DNA of 64,000 nt from Nelumbo lutea (Eukaryota; Streptophyta; Magnoliopsida; Proteales; Nelumbonaceae): positions 14,694,934-14,758,933 of the forward strand of contig JAKGHH010000003.1 in the NCBI GenBank assembly GCA_022828595.1, in the 5' to 3' direction. The notes under the pieces were generated by a model, which was not told where the DNA came from, made no database searches, and saw only the letters and a program-made list of their open reading frames with translations. A program made the position numbers and the translations under genes. Positions 50,147-60,205 of this stretch are shown here, one piece after another (within the stretch, counting starts at the first letter, position 1; every line of letters begins with the position of its first letter).

Positions 50147-53060
50147 TAAATGTTTGTGGATCACTAAATGTTGCAGAATACCATTTGCCTTGGTTCAGTT
50201 ATTCTATTAAGAACTATTCTGTATACATAAATTAGCTGTTCTGCAATTCACCACCCAAATTTATTTATTGTAGTTCTTATTGTTCATAAATGGAGACAAT
50301 AATTGCAGAATGGAGAATGATAATGATGGTTCATTCTACAACATCTGAATGTTTTTATGGTTCTGTTAACAGATGATTGGGCTGATCACTCCAACATCTG
50401 GCACAGCATTTGTTCAGGGATTGGATATTCGGACTGATATGGACAAAATATATACCAGCATGGGCGTATGCCCACAGCATGAGTAATCTAGCATTGTTCT
50501 TTCTTCTGTGTAGAAGAAAATTATTTCTTTACTGATTACAGAGGTTGCATTTCTTCCTTATTTTTCTGTATGTTATTTTGCACTATCACAGCCTACTCTG
50601 GGAAACTCTAACTGGAAGGGAGCATTTGCTATTTTATGGAAGACTGAAGAATCTAAAAGGTGCTGCCTTAACACAAGTAAGTTGGTAGTGCTCTCTCTTT
50701 TATTGTGTTTTTTTACCCTGGATTACACTTTGAACTAGTGGTTGTATGTGTTACATGATTCTTGTTATTCAAAAGACATTATTCCAGTTGTAAGCATATG
50801 GGATTTGGAGATCTTGAAATAGAGAATAGTTTGATTTGATCAAATGGTAAATAAGTTTTTTTTTCTTTTTTGTTGAGGAAAAAGGTTTAGTATCGTATTA
50901 CTCAAAAAACAATCCAAATCTGCACAAGGAACTGTGCAGTGCCCAATCAGATCTGTACATCTTCTAATCTGTATATTCTGTGTGCATAGATACAAAAAGA
51001 GTTCCAGAATAAAAAGAACGAGCTATAAGGCTTATTCCTGAAAAATCTGTGTGTTCCTACCCATGAATACAACTTACCCCAAAAACCTCTCAGTAAATTT
51101 TCTTCTGTAAGAAACTTATTTTCAAACAGTCTTTTGTACCTTTCCATCCATATTGTCCAAACCACTATAGCTGGTCCTACTCCCCAAATAACCTTGCCTT
51201 CTTTAGAAAAACTTTTCAGCTGCCAACTCCCTAGTACCCCGCCAATGAATTTTCTGGAAAACAAAATTGAACTTCAAACAGTCACAAAAACCTTGCCCGA
51301 AGGTTTCTTGCAACTGTGCAATGAATCAGCAAATGATATGAATCCTCAGAAGCTCCCCCACCCATTACAAACCTGCTAGGCAACACATTCAGACCTCTCC
51401 TAGCCAAGACATCCGCTGTCAAACACTTACCCAGCACTGTCACCCACAATAAAAAAGCAGCTTTTGGAGGGGCTGCAGTATTCCACACTTTAGTTGCTGG
51501 GATGTCCATCCTCTCCACCTCTGTGAGCTTATCATAGAAGTATCTAACTGTGAAATTACCTTCTTTATCCCATATCCAGAATCTCTTATCCCTGCTCATA
51601 CTATCAGGTGTAATGGCAGCGATTTGCTGCATCAGCTCCATCCACATCTCAACCTCCCAGTCATTTAGATTCCTTCTAAACATAGGGCACCAAACTGCTG
51701 AACCTCCTACCCAAGAATAAGCCTCAGCGACCAGACACTCTTTGTTCTGTGCAATCTCAAGGAGGATAGGGAAGCTCTCTTTAAGTGGATGATCTCCACA
51801 CCACCAAGTATCAGACCATAATTTGATTCTGGTGCCATCTCCCACTGTATACTTGATTCCTTTTCTAAACTCCACAAGAGCTCTTTGAATGCCTCTCCAA
51901 ACAGCACACCCATAAGGCAAGCTTGTCTCCCTTGGCTCCCAGCCTAAATCACCGGCACCATACTTAGCTAAAGTAATCCTTTTCCATAAAGTATCGGGTT
52001 GCTCATTCCATCTCCAAAGCCACTTGGCAAGACAAGCCACATTAAACTTCCTAAGCTTCCTCATTCCCAAACCCCTTGCTTTCTTTGGACCACACACTTT
52101 GCTCCACTTAACCATTTAAGTGGTTAAGTAGATTAGCCATTTAAAGAGAAAATTTCCTTTTATGTTCTTTAAATGGAAAGGTAGAATAAGAGAAATTAGT
52201 TTTCTATACTACTTTTATAGAATATAAATAAATAACAGGATATTTTGATTCAAAGTTCAGATTATATCACTTTTGATGATCCTTGTTAATTGACCAAGCT
52301 ATTCTGAATCATCATAAAAGAACTGTATGACTCAACCTACATATAAATTGATTGGTGTAATGACTGAATCAAATTAGTTTGTGACTGAGGAACCAGAGTG
52401 CCATCCCCCAACCAATCTTCACATGTGCCACTTGTCCACTGTCCAGTTGTCCTAAAAATTTTTAGGGACGCCAAGGAAACTGGAACAGATGCGCTCAAGG
52501 GCTTTTTGTCAATACATTTGGGAAAATTACAAGACATTGTGGTAGCTTTGGTCAATAGATTTCAAGCTGTGTTGTCCTTATATAAAGATGTCTTTGAAAT
52601 GGACTGAGAGGCAGTCACTTGAATATTGGCAAAACTCCTATATTTTGATGACTTACTGTCAAATGAGAAATGATTAGAAGATGCTGAGGCGAGTATATCC
52701 TGATCCCCAAATACGTACACACACAAAAGTTTGTATGTCATGTTGAAATAACTGTAATCATGAGAGTGATCTGATTATTGTTTTGTTCAGTCTGACAAGT
52801 GAATCTTATAAAACTTCCACTATTTTTTCTTTTTTTCTCTTCAGGCAGTTGAGGAATCTCTTAAGAGTGTCAACCTATTTCATGGAGGTGTTGGTGATAA
52901 ACAAGCTGGGAAATACAGTGGGGGTATGAAAAGGAGGCTTAGTGTTGCCATTTCACTGATTGGAGATCCTAAAGTATGCCTTAATATATATTACATCTGA
53001 CTAGTAATGCTAGTTCTCATTTGTGCACACACACACACACACACACAAACACACAGACAA

Positions 53061-53091
<31 letters not shown>

Positions 53092-54573
53092 AGTTTCCCT
53101 GCTATGTAACTTATGGTGTAACTCTTGGGAATTCTGCAAGGTTGTCTATATGGATGAGCCTAGTACTGGATTGGATCCTGCCTCAAGAAACAATCTGTGG
53201 AATGTTGTTAAGCGTGCAAAGCAAGATAGAGCCATCATTCTCACCAGTAACATATTCATTTACTTTTCTTTCTAAGTTTGCACTTGCATCATACAAACAA
53301 TAAAAGTTGAAGATGCTTGATGTTTCTAACATCGCCCCCCCCCCCCCCCAAAGGAGAAAAAAAAAGGGAACCAGAAGACCTAACCTAGGTAATTAAATTC
53401 ATTGTTTCAGCTCATTCCATGGAAGAGGCAGAGGTTCTATGCGACCGTCTAGGGATATTTGTTGATGGCAATTTACAGTGCATCGGAAATCCAAAAGAGG
53501 TAAATATACTTTAACATATTTACATTTGAAGTGTTCGTGACTTTCTGCCTTTTCAGGTAAGCATGAAATGAACTTTTTACCTTGGTTAAATGAAAAAAAG
53601 ATTTAATGTATAAATGGATAGGACTGCAACTGCATTGGATCAAAGTTGGAGAGGAATAGATCTTAATCTGATCCAATAAGGATCTGCGATATCCAAATTT
53701 GATCTAATGTCCTAACAGTTATGAATAAAATAAATTTGAATTTGATTCATTTATATATTTGTATTTGGATATCCAATTCTATTTGAAGCTCAATAAATTT
53801 GCACACAATGAGTATAAATTTACAAAATTAAATATAAAATAAGGAACTATATATTGTAAAATGGGCAATCTAAATTCAAAATCCTACTTACATATGTTAT
53901 AATTGAGTCATATGCTAAAGGAGCGGATCAGGAAATATCTGAATTTGACCCAATTATTAAATGGGCCAGATTTAAGTCCAATCCATTTCCAGCTCTTCAG
54001 TGGGTATTCCGACTTTTGAATTTGAATTGGATTAAGTTCTTGTAGACTGAACCTCACAATGTCTGTCGTTGTCTTAACTCTAGAGGGTGACCTGTGCAAA
54101 TAAAAAGTATATATGCATCAACATAGTATAAATCCTCTTGTTTTAAGGATCCATACTGTTGCAAATTGCTACAAATGGTTTTGTTTGATATAGAATTTCG
54201 CAACTGTCAGATTATTGGACTAATTAGTTCCTAATATATACCATCTGCTTGTATGGTCCATGGTCAATAACAGCTGAAGGCCAGATACGGGGGATCTTAC
54301 GTGTTTACAATGACGACATCTTCAAATCAAGAAGACGATGTGGAGAACTTGGTTCGCAGTCTCTCTCCAAATGCAAACAAGATGTACCATATATCTGGAA
54401 CCCAAAAGTTCGAAATTTCGAAGCAAGAAGTAAAGATTGCTGATGTTTTCCAAGCAGTTGAGAATGCAAAGAAAATGTTCACGATACATGCTTGGGGTCT
54501 AGCTGATACAACCTTGGAGGATGTCTTCATCAAGGTTGCTCAAGGGGTCCAGGCACTAAATGTGCTATCGTGA
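25257..54573 (+). CDS. ABCA7: ABC transporter A family, ABCA7-like, complete, 18 exons
   Basis: Half-size subfamily A ABC transporter of 945 residues, close to the usual length for plant ABCA3-12. Exons: 25257-25334, 26020-26392, 26527-26606, 26710-26854, 27894-28013, 28105-28226, 47129-47287, 48313-48475, 48559-48684, 48785-48868, 48970-49337, 49823-50023, 50373-50482, 50592-50676, 52845-52973, 53141-53246, 53411-53499, 54274-54573. All borders are GT/AG and all phases join without a stop. It starts [21 protein letters not shown]. The first helix lies around residues 33-52 and the main helices at ~340-560. The ATPase domain has Walker A GPNGAGKT (661-668), Q-loop VCPQHD, signature YSGGM (762-766), Walker B VVYMDEP (D786, E787) and H-loop H818, so it should bind and hydrolyse ATP. 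It ends [17 protein letters not shown]. Intron 6 is 18.9 kb and intron 14 is 2.2 kb; both are full of retroelements. The exact ABCA3-8 member cannot be fixed by eye. Confidence 0.93.
27011..27185. repeat. inverted repeat in intron 4 of the ABCA7-like gene
   Basis: The arm 27011-27061 ('ggttacctgagtgggatcta' ... 'ggatccaatagg') is inverted at 27141-27185 with a few mismatches. The loop is about 80 bases. It is a foldback or small MITE in the intron. Confidence 0.65.
27214..27393 (+). mobile_element. Au-like SINE (tRNA-derived), sense in intron 4
   Basis: Has a pol III B-box-like GGTTCAAGTCT, then an A-run, then 'ccctcccaagaccccagatagcttggga' and 'ttgggtaatggccttt', which follows the 3' half of the plant Au SINE family as I recall it. 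A second copy lies inverted at 47937-48118. Confidence 0.65.
28439..30425 (-). mobile_element. L1-type LINE, 3' part (antisense in intron 6)
   Basis: A T-run at 28439-28448 marks the poly(A) tail of a minus-strand LINE. Reading leftwards from 30341: the end of the reverse transcriptase ([29 protein letters not shown]), the linker ([14 protein letters not shown]), a zinc-binding reverse-transcriptase motif [17 protein letters not shown] near 29310-29390, and an RNase H-like tail (28700-28980). Stops and frameshifts are frequent. The element continues at 41261 on the far side of an inserted Copia. Confidence 0.85.
33435..33778 (+). repeat. Copia B 5' LTR
   Basis: 344 bp, paired with 38797-39140. 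It contains the 'acaatataaatacatctt' TATA-like stretch and a CT-rich leader before the primer-binding site. Confidence 0.92.
34464..38870 (+). pseudogene. Copia B gag-pol remnant
   Basis: Gag from about 34464 ([18 protein letters not shown]), with an in-frame stop at 34785-34787, then a CCHC knuckle [14 protein letters not shown] near 35245. The protease site [12 protein letters not shown] (~35580) is in another frame. Integrase has the HHCC finger and [10 protein letters not shown] (~36150). Reverse transcriptase starts near 37460 ([19 protein letters not shown]) with YVDDIVVTG near 37840. RNase H ([13 protein letters not shown]) ends near 38690, with the tail to 38800. Multiple stops and frameshifts make it non-functional. 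A 21-bp local copy-in disrupts RT at 37707-37727. Confidence 0.88.
38797..39140 (+). repeat. Copia B 3' LTR
   Basis: 344 bp, preceded by the polypurine tract GAGGGGGAG and followed by the target duplication ATCCT. Confidence 0.92.
41261..42190 (-). mobile_element. L1-type LINE, upstream reverse transcriptase part
   Basis: Continuation of the LINE at 28439-30425 on the other side of Copia A. Minus-strand reading shows [53 protein letters not shown] (42090-41835), then after a gap [18 protein letters not shown] and INGSPAYEF (41600-41510). Further upstream, FWNTIGDSV is seen near 42160-42130. Stops are present. The 5' end fades near 42190. Confidence 0.8.
41609..41829 (-). mobile_element. candidate solo LTR inside the LINE
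   Basis: This 221-bp block interrupts the LINE reading frame between LEWEG and the FEKVLKKLG segment. On the minus strand it begins TGTTTTTGG and ends TTTCTGCA. It has a GAAGA-rich stretch like the leaders of the neighbouring Copia LTRs. I see no target duplication, so the call is uncertain. Confidence 0.4.
42393..42777. mobile_element. PIF/Harbinger (Tourist-like) MITE, 385 bp, in intron 6
   Basis: Ends GGCTGCGTTTGCTTG and the complement of CAAACAAACACAGCC, flanked by TAA (42390-42392 and 42778-42780). The interior has a GTATCCATCGAATGGATAC palindrome (42609-42627). No coding capacity. From 42781 to 43596 I see nothing further. Confidence 0.8.
44330..46535 (+). pseudogene. Copia C gag-pol remnant
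   Basis: A gag start ([21 protein letters not shown]) is joined almost directly to reverse transcriptase ([13 protein letters not shown]), so protease and integrase are gone. After the MITE, RT resumes ([20 protein letters not shown] near 45590, [13 protein letters not shown]). RNase H follows ([13 protein letters not shown] near 46190, [12 protein letters not shown]), ending at 46538. Several stops and frameshifts. Confidence 0.82.
44809..45310. mobile_element. hAT-type MITE inside Copia C, 502 bp
   Basis: TGTATGAT flanks both ends perfectly (44801-44808 and 45311-45318). Ends TAGGGATGACAATTTCCCCC and, inverted, TAGGAATGGCAACAGGG. GC-rich margins ('ccccgtggggatcc', 'gggacggggacgggga') surround an AT core with TATATG repeats. 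Confidence 0.88.
47937..48118 (-). mobile_element. Au-like SINE, antisense in intron 7
   Basis: Reverse complement of the family seen at 27214-27393. On the minus strand it has GGTTCGAGTCT (B-box), then 'tttgtgcaaa', 'ccttccaagaccctagatagctggga' and 'ttgggtaatgtcctttt'. Confidence 0.65.
50096..50146. repeat. (AAT)n microsatellite in intron 12
   Basis: About 16 clean TAA/AAT units. Confidence 0.9.
50857..52125 (-). mobile_element. second L1-type LINE, 5'-truncated, in intron 14
   Basis: The minus-strand reading has a T-rich 3' tail (50857-50875). One open frame (52115-51282) covers the end of the reverse transcriptase and linker ([46 protein letters not shown]) into the zinc-binding region ([16 protein letters not shown]), and a second frame continues to 50947. 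It is much less decayed than the intron 6 LINE and of another subfamily. The right end is truncated near 52125. Confidence 0.85.
53026..53092. repeat. (CA)n microsatellite in intron 15
   Basis: An interrupted CA run of about 67 bp, 50 bp before exon 16. It sits where the branch point and pyrimidine tract would be. Confidence 0.9.
53335..53349. repeat. poly-C run in intron 16
   Basis: Fifteen C residues followed by an A-rich stretch. Similar G runs lie at 1647-1657, 25812-25825 and 28480-28494. Confidence 0.9.
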
Positions 54574-55305
54574 TTGTTGGGGATGATCCTTATACTAAGT
54601 TTAATCTTCTACTCTATGCTGATAATTTCTTTTAATTCTTCGATTATGTAAATGGTTTTGTAGATCTTATTATAGTGACTTTGCAAGTAATCCTCACTTC
54701 TGTTCAGTATTTTACTCTGACGTACACTTTCGAACATGTCAATTAATTTTTTTTTCTTTTCTTTTTCTTTTCATTTCATTTTTTTTTTTTTTGTGGGGGC
54801 GGGGAGGTAAGCGGGTAAGGAAAGGAAAGAAAATGGATGTATCCGTTGCTGTGCTTGGTTGACTGCAAAATATAATGAAGAGGAGTTATTTTGGAAAATA
54901 TCAATTTATTAATGGTTGGTTGTTTCTTATCAGTAAAACAGGAGAGGAAGTAAAATTTTATTCAAATCCAAATTTAAAATGGCGCAAAATAACTTGTGCT
55001 TTTCTGTCATTTTACTTGGAATCTCAAATGGGAATGCGATTTTACTTTGAAGCAGTTGTGAACAATCCTAGACTCCTAGTGGGTATCCAATTAATCTCTT
55101 TAAAGCAGTTGAACATGAGAAAGGTTTGCTTTCATGTAACTCTTTGCTCCCATAAAACCAAAAATATAGTATTCCAGTTCATCATCCCTATTTCCAAGCT
55201 TGTTTTTAGGGTTTCAATCTAACATTGAAAATTTTTAGGAATATGATTCTTCACAATTATTTTACACTTAGATATCTAAATGTGGCACATATCTGTTTAC
55301 AGACT
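54574..55305. other. 3' flank of the ABCA7-like gene
   Basis: Expected to hold the 3' UTR. Several AATAAT / TATAATG-like signals lie within 300 bp of the stop, but no single poly(A) signal stands out. A 115-codon open frame at 54875-55222 has no recognisable protein content. Confidence 0.4.
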
Positions 55306-55699
55306 TGTTGAGAAAAACTCAAGAAAACAAATTCGAATGGCACCCAACCTGAAAGTAAAAATAGAGATAAAGAGAAACAAGCATAGAGAACACACATAGA
55401 CTTACATGGTTCGGCTTATAGCCTATGTCCAAGGGCAAAGGAGGCACAAAAATCCACTATGAAGTTGACAATGGAGAAGAAATACAAAGTTGTGCCCTCA
55501 TATAAAAACCCTGAGCCCCAAATATATCCACTGTCTCACACGTTTCTCACAAGACTAACATTCTGTATATAAGAGAGAAAACCCAAAAAATATACTTAAC
55601 TTTTTGTATTCGGTTCGGACCTATAAAATGAATATGGATTGGGTTCATATGTGCATCCACCACAAACCACTATGAGAATTTGTCTTTGAGTTTTTCTCA
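55306..55699. mobile_element. candidate solo LTR or TRIM-like element, 394 bp
   Basis: TGTTGAGAAAAACTC at the left and GAGTTTTTCTCA at the right are inverted ends, extended by 'acaaattc'/'gaatttgt'. The 'tacatggttcggcttatagc' phrase and the TG...CA termini suggest an LTR. No 5-bp duplication is visible. From 55700 to 56634 I see no gene. Confidence 0.5.
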
Positions 55700-56642
55700 A
55701 ATTAATTTAGAGAAGATTCATGAAGTGGGCCGCCATAAAGAATTTAAGGCACACACATAAACAAACTCTACTAGCATCATATTCAAGAATACAAGACAGA
55801 CTAAAGCTACAAGTGAGGTAGTGGAGCATCTTAAATTTTATTCAATAAATACAATGGCGTTAAGAACCACCGTACCACAACCCCAAATGGCAACAATTGT
55901 ACATTTGTACTCTTAACACATCAGAAGGCCATGAACATTTTACACTGTTTGAGGTTGGATCCATTTAAATTTTGACAAAATCCAAGCCTAAGTCCGGCCA
56001 TGAATATATCTAATCAAATAATGCAAAGTTTGCACCTGCCACCTGGTTGATTTGCAAGCATTTGTTAGACGCTATTATTTGCATCGCTGCTTGATGTAAA
56101 ATTTGTGCTTTCTATCTCATTTTCACTTAAAGGTAGTGCAAATTTTTTATTCCAAAACCCGATACAAAATTTTCACTTTCATTTTCTCCCATACAAAACA
56201 GTGTTTTAAAACCCAAACCCGTGATCAAACTTCTCTCTTTTGGCCATATGGATCATATGAATCAACCCCATGGCATTTTCAAAGATCAAACCCTAGTGGT
56301 CATACATATAGTCATATAACAGAACAAAGGTGTTGGGGAGAAAATGGCAGCAGCAGCAGCGTTGATATCTTATAGTAGTAGACTAGCTGTAGCAATGTAA
56401 GCTATCTCTCGAGTGGCACTGTGGCCGGCAGCAGCGTTGACAACAATGTTGACATAGCTCAAGGTTCTATCTCCATTGAAAAAAAACAAGAAAATTTTCG
56501 AGTTGTCGGATTTAAAATTTATTTATCATATTAAAAATACAATGTAAAAAATAAATGAATGTTTACGTGTTATAGAATCACATGAATATCCAAATCCAAC
56601 CCGTAAAATGGGTTGAACCGTTGAACAATTCACTGGTTTAAT

Positions 56643-56917
56643 CATGGTTTTTAAAACCGAACTGGGGACTGAACCGGTTAGGGGTCCAGTTACCGGTTTG
56701 AACGGTCTGAATGTTTGACCTGAACGTATTCTGACAAAAAAATAAAAAAAATTAAAAAAAGGTCAAAACCGTTCAAATGGTTCGAATGGTTAAATGACCA
56801 GTTTAACGGTTTGCTGACCAAAATCAATGATTTTGGGGAAATACGGAACTGGTCAGTTGACCGGTTCCCAATTTTTCCAGTCTGACCATCCGGTCTGGTT
56901 TGGTTTTGAAAACCATG
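56643..56917 (-). mobile_element. hAT-like MITE, CATGGTTTT family, 275 bp
   Basis: Ends CATGGTTTTTAAAACCG and GGTTTTGAAAACCATG. Flanks GGTTTAAT (56635-56642) and GGTTTAAC (56918-56925) match at 7 of 8. Inverted relative to the copy at 20078-20357. Confidence 0.8.
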
Positions 56918-57954
56918 GGTTTAACTAATGGGTAATGGTTCGTTGTTCAATTCAATAGTCATTTAACTTTAAAGTTTAAATAGGTTTTCGGTTAAATGAA
57001 ATTCATCACCCAAATTGATCGTCCTAGGTTGTGTTTGATGATATTGTTGTTTCTACCTGAAATAATCCAAGGTTGTATTTGGTAAGAGTGTAAACTCTGA
57101 ATTGAAAGAATTTGTTGTAGGCATTTGATAAAAACACATTTATGGTTTGAAAATGACAGTAATTACAAATTTTAAGATATGTTGGCATTCAAAATGAGAG
57201 CAAATTAAGTTTGCATCAACTCAAACATGATCAATGTAAAAAATGTGGATTTCAGTCTTGGAATTTGTATTTATATCTAAAGATATCAACGGATTGGATT
57301 TAGCATAAGTTTATCTCAATCCAAATCCGACCCTCCAGTGCCCCAACCCGACTTTAAAATGCATGATTCCCAAACCCGACCTGACCCTATAGGCTGTGGC
57401 AGCCTGGTTGGTAGTATGTACCTCTCTCCTCTCAAAAAGCGATTACTGATAGCAAATTCTGTGCTATCCAACCGGACGGAAGAGAATCAGCTATATTAAG
57501 TTTGTAGTCCTCTTCCAACTTGTCAAAGATAGGCCAGGACCTACAGAAAAGTAATTCAACTGCAAGGCAAATTAGCACAAGTAATAGGCTCGTCTCCATT
57601 TGCTCAGAAACATGTAGACCTTCAAAAGCAAAAAGTAATTATTTTGCAATTTTTGATAATGTTTTCTTGCTTAGGCCTTAATTCCCAGTGATAATAATTA
57701 GGTTTGGACCTACCGATTATATAAATTCCAAAGGTTTTATATTATAAGTTCGAGTATTCTCATGCGCTTTTCTTTTTTGCTTTTTCAGTTTTGGTTGGTT
57801 CAGCAAAGGACCTTAGATGTTATCGAAGCTTCACAGAGCAGCCGCCAAAATTAGAGCAAAAAATGATAAATTGCAAAATCTACATTTAAGACATGAGATC
57901 GTCTTCAGTTGGCCCATTCGATCACTGTTCGAATAGTTTTTTACAGCTTTACAT

Positions 57955-58487
57955 TTAGAATATCTCTGTGTTTATGTATTATGGGGAGATATTCCTAATA
58001 TAAGGCCATAAAATATGTTCGAAGAGGTTTTACACTGACTGAAGTCAGGTTCTTAAGACATTGCCGTTGATCTTTTCATTTTTCATTTTTTCATTAAAAT
58101 AAGACTTGAAATTAAATTTCTTTAAATAGAATTATTATGAAATTTTAATGAATATTTCCTGAAGTAGGCTCTATATAAATAATTAAGCAAACTCCAGTGC
58201 TGTTGGAAGATCATATCTGTGGATGCTCTACAGAGTGCACCCCACAGGCGCCTTACAGAACATTGGAAACATCTCCCGATAACAAGTAGTTTGTGAAAAT
58301 GGTTAGAAGAATGTAATCACTAAAACTTTACAGGAGAGTGCATCAAATTAAGTATATATAACATTTAACAAGGATTTCATCCTCACACTGTTATCACAGC
58401 TAGCCTTTATAGCCGTAAACTGGGAACATCTCGGCGATTGTATGATTTTATTAAAAGAGAGAGATTTTCAATGCACGGCTATAATAA
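57955..58487. repeat. cluster of dispersed-family stem-loops
   Basis: 'ttagaatatctct' pairs with 'ggagatattcctaa' at 57955-57997. A half copy 'cattggaaacatctcccgat' lies at 58261-58280. 'ctgggaacatctcggcgattg' pairs with 'gagagattttcaatgcacgg' at 58424-58485. The rest of 56926-59160 shows no gene. Confidence 0.55.
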
Positions 58488-59167
58488 CTATGAAGATGGA
58501 ACTCAGATTTTATGATGTATTATTAAAACAAGATTTTAGTTTAGAGTTACAATTTACAACTCACAGTCACAGGTCACGACTCTAAAGCTAAGTCATGGGT
58601 CCAATCCAACTGTGCAACTGTCCAAAGACCTCATTGTCTGGACGTGAATATATCTATGCTCAGTTGCTCACTATATATACTTCTCAAAAGAATACGAACT
58701 TTACTAGTGTTGTGTGGGTGAGCTGGTGCTCGGTGGGGAGCGGGGGTTAATAAACTAGGTGTTTGATGCATGGTCGACATGTGGCCATATGGGTATATTT
58801 TGTCAATTTCTTATTGGACACCTGGCAAGGTACGGTTAGAAAGATATTCTGACACCACTCTTTCCTCATTTCCTCATTTAGCATTTTCTTTCAGGTGTAT
58901 GGTGTCTGCGAGCGGTTTCGTGATGCCACTTAAATCTCCGATGATGTGACAGCACTTGACAGGAACCCTTTCTATCCGATCATCCATCGTCACCATCCGA
59001 TATAATTGAATCTGATTCGAATTCGATCACCCATCGGATTTGAATTCGATCCGTTTATACCCCTAAACAGTATTGGTGAAACAACGATCAATACCCTTGA
59101 TGAATGTTTGAGTTCAGAACACCCTTTTACCTTTTAAAATTACTAGAATTTTGAACAACATTCATGG

Positions 59168-60205
59168 GCATTCCATGAATCCATGTTGGGCTGCCCTGTA
59201 CAATAGTTTCCATGGATCCAGAGCTCAACAGGTATGCACTGTTGAACGATGGATAAGATCTTATTCGTGGTTACCCCAGTTCATTTTGGATATTCTGGGG
59301 AAATGCAACATTGCTGTTGTTCATGGTCCACCACACAAGTCTATGAGAGGAGCCCTGCTTAGCCTCCTATAAGCCCTGTCATGATCAGAGAGCAGCTTCT
59401 TCCAAAGATTGATAAGTTTATGAGATCCCACCTCAGTAACTGGGATGGAAAAACTATCGATATCCAAGAGAAAACGACGGAGGTTAGTTGAATCTTTAGA
59501 ACCTAAAACAACTCTGACCCAGAAAATTAAGAACCACATTATCAACTAATCGCAGCTAAATTTCTTTGTTGATTCAGTTTACATTTCCATTAAATAAACT
59601 ATAAGATCCAGTGAACAACGGTAAAGGTCTCGTGGTTAAATAGCAGGAGAAGAGAAGCAAAAAAGAGAAAAATTTTAAGCTTCCCAGAATCAATAGATCA
59701 TTCAACGAATCATTTCCTGTTTTAGTTTACAGTATTCTGTTCTCTTGTGCAGATGGCTTTGCTGTCATCACTCAATCAGATTGTTGGCACCGAATCCAGT
59801 TTGATAGTTGAAACCTTCAAGCTAGAGTTCTATAAACTAGTTCTAGGGACCCTTTATTCAAGCTAGAGTGAAAATGCTCTATAAACTGTCCAGTTTATAG
59901 ACTGGAATTGAAAGGGTTTACTTAACCTCTCAAACTGTCCAGTTTATAGAACTCTAGCTTACCGGTAAGGGTAAGCTATCAAACTGGTTCTAGGGACCCT
60001 TAAAAACATGAGAGGTTAAGTAGGGACCCTTGCAAGGGACTGTCCAGTTTATAAACTGGTGCTAGGGACCCTTTTAAACTGTCCAGTTTCTAGGGACCCT
60101 TTTCAATCTACCGGGAGCACTAGTGAAAATGTTCACAAGCTAGAGTTCTATAAACTGTCCTAAATGGATTCAGTCCCTTGCAAGTTCCGGTTCTACTTAA
60201 CCTCT
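59168..60205 (+). pseudogene. cytochrome P450 pseudogene, CYP85A-like, second exon scrambled
   Basis: Exon-like piece 1 (59168-59482) reads, with a frameshift near 59203, a stop near 59250 and breaks near 59373-59385: VSMDPELNRY, ILDILGKCNIAVVHGPPHKS, MRGALLSLL, LLPKIDKFMRSHLSNW, then TIDIQEKTTE before a GT. These blocks are in the order of the N-terminal half of CYP85A (brassinosteroid 6-oxidase) as I know the family. A good acceptor (TTGTGCAG) starts piece 2 at 59753: MALLSSLNQIVGTESS, then FKLEFYKLVLGTL. From 59842 on, the exon breaks into short modules repeated in both orientations to 60205. The haem-binding half is not found before the window end. Another CYP85-clan P450 is possible. Confidence 0.75.
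59818..60205. repeat. scrambled array of P450 exon modules
   Basis: CTAGGGACCCTT occurs at 59843, 59990, 60062 and 60090, with TAGGGACCCTTGCA at 60021. AAGCTAGAGTTCTATAAACT occurs at 59819 and 60137 and inverted at 59941-59960. AAACTGTCCAGTTT occurs at 59883, 59932 and 60077, with GACTGTCCAGTTTATAAACT at 60038. CTTAACCTCTCA occurs at 59921 and 60196 and inverted at 60010. Module order differs at each recurrence, so it is not a simple tandem repeat. Confidence 0.8.

Noticed and set aside
25257..54573. Idea that the ABCA7-like gene is dead because of its insertions
   Set aside because: All 18 exons have good splice borders, join in phase and keep Walker A, signature, Walker B and H-loop residues; all insertions are intronic.
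54875..55222. 115-codon open frame downstream of the ABCA7-like gene
   Set aside because: No domain, no plausible composition and no introns; likely chance in the 3' flank.
57432..57599. 55-codon minus-strand frame starting METSLLLVLICLAVELLF
   Set aside because: Looks like a membrane anchor at the start but matches no family I know and has no supporting splice or downstream coding signal.
59321..59545. 74-codon open frame on the minus strand
   Set aside because: It is antisense to the P450 pseudogene, whose plus-strand blocks match the family; the minus frame has no recognisable content.
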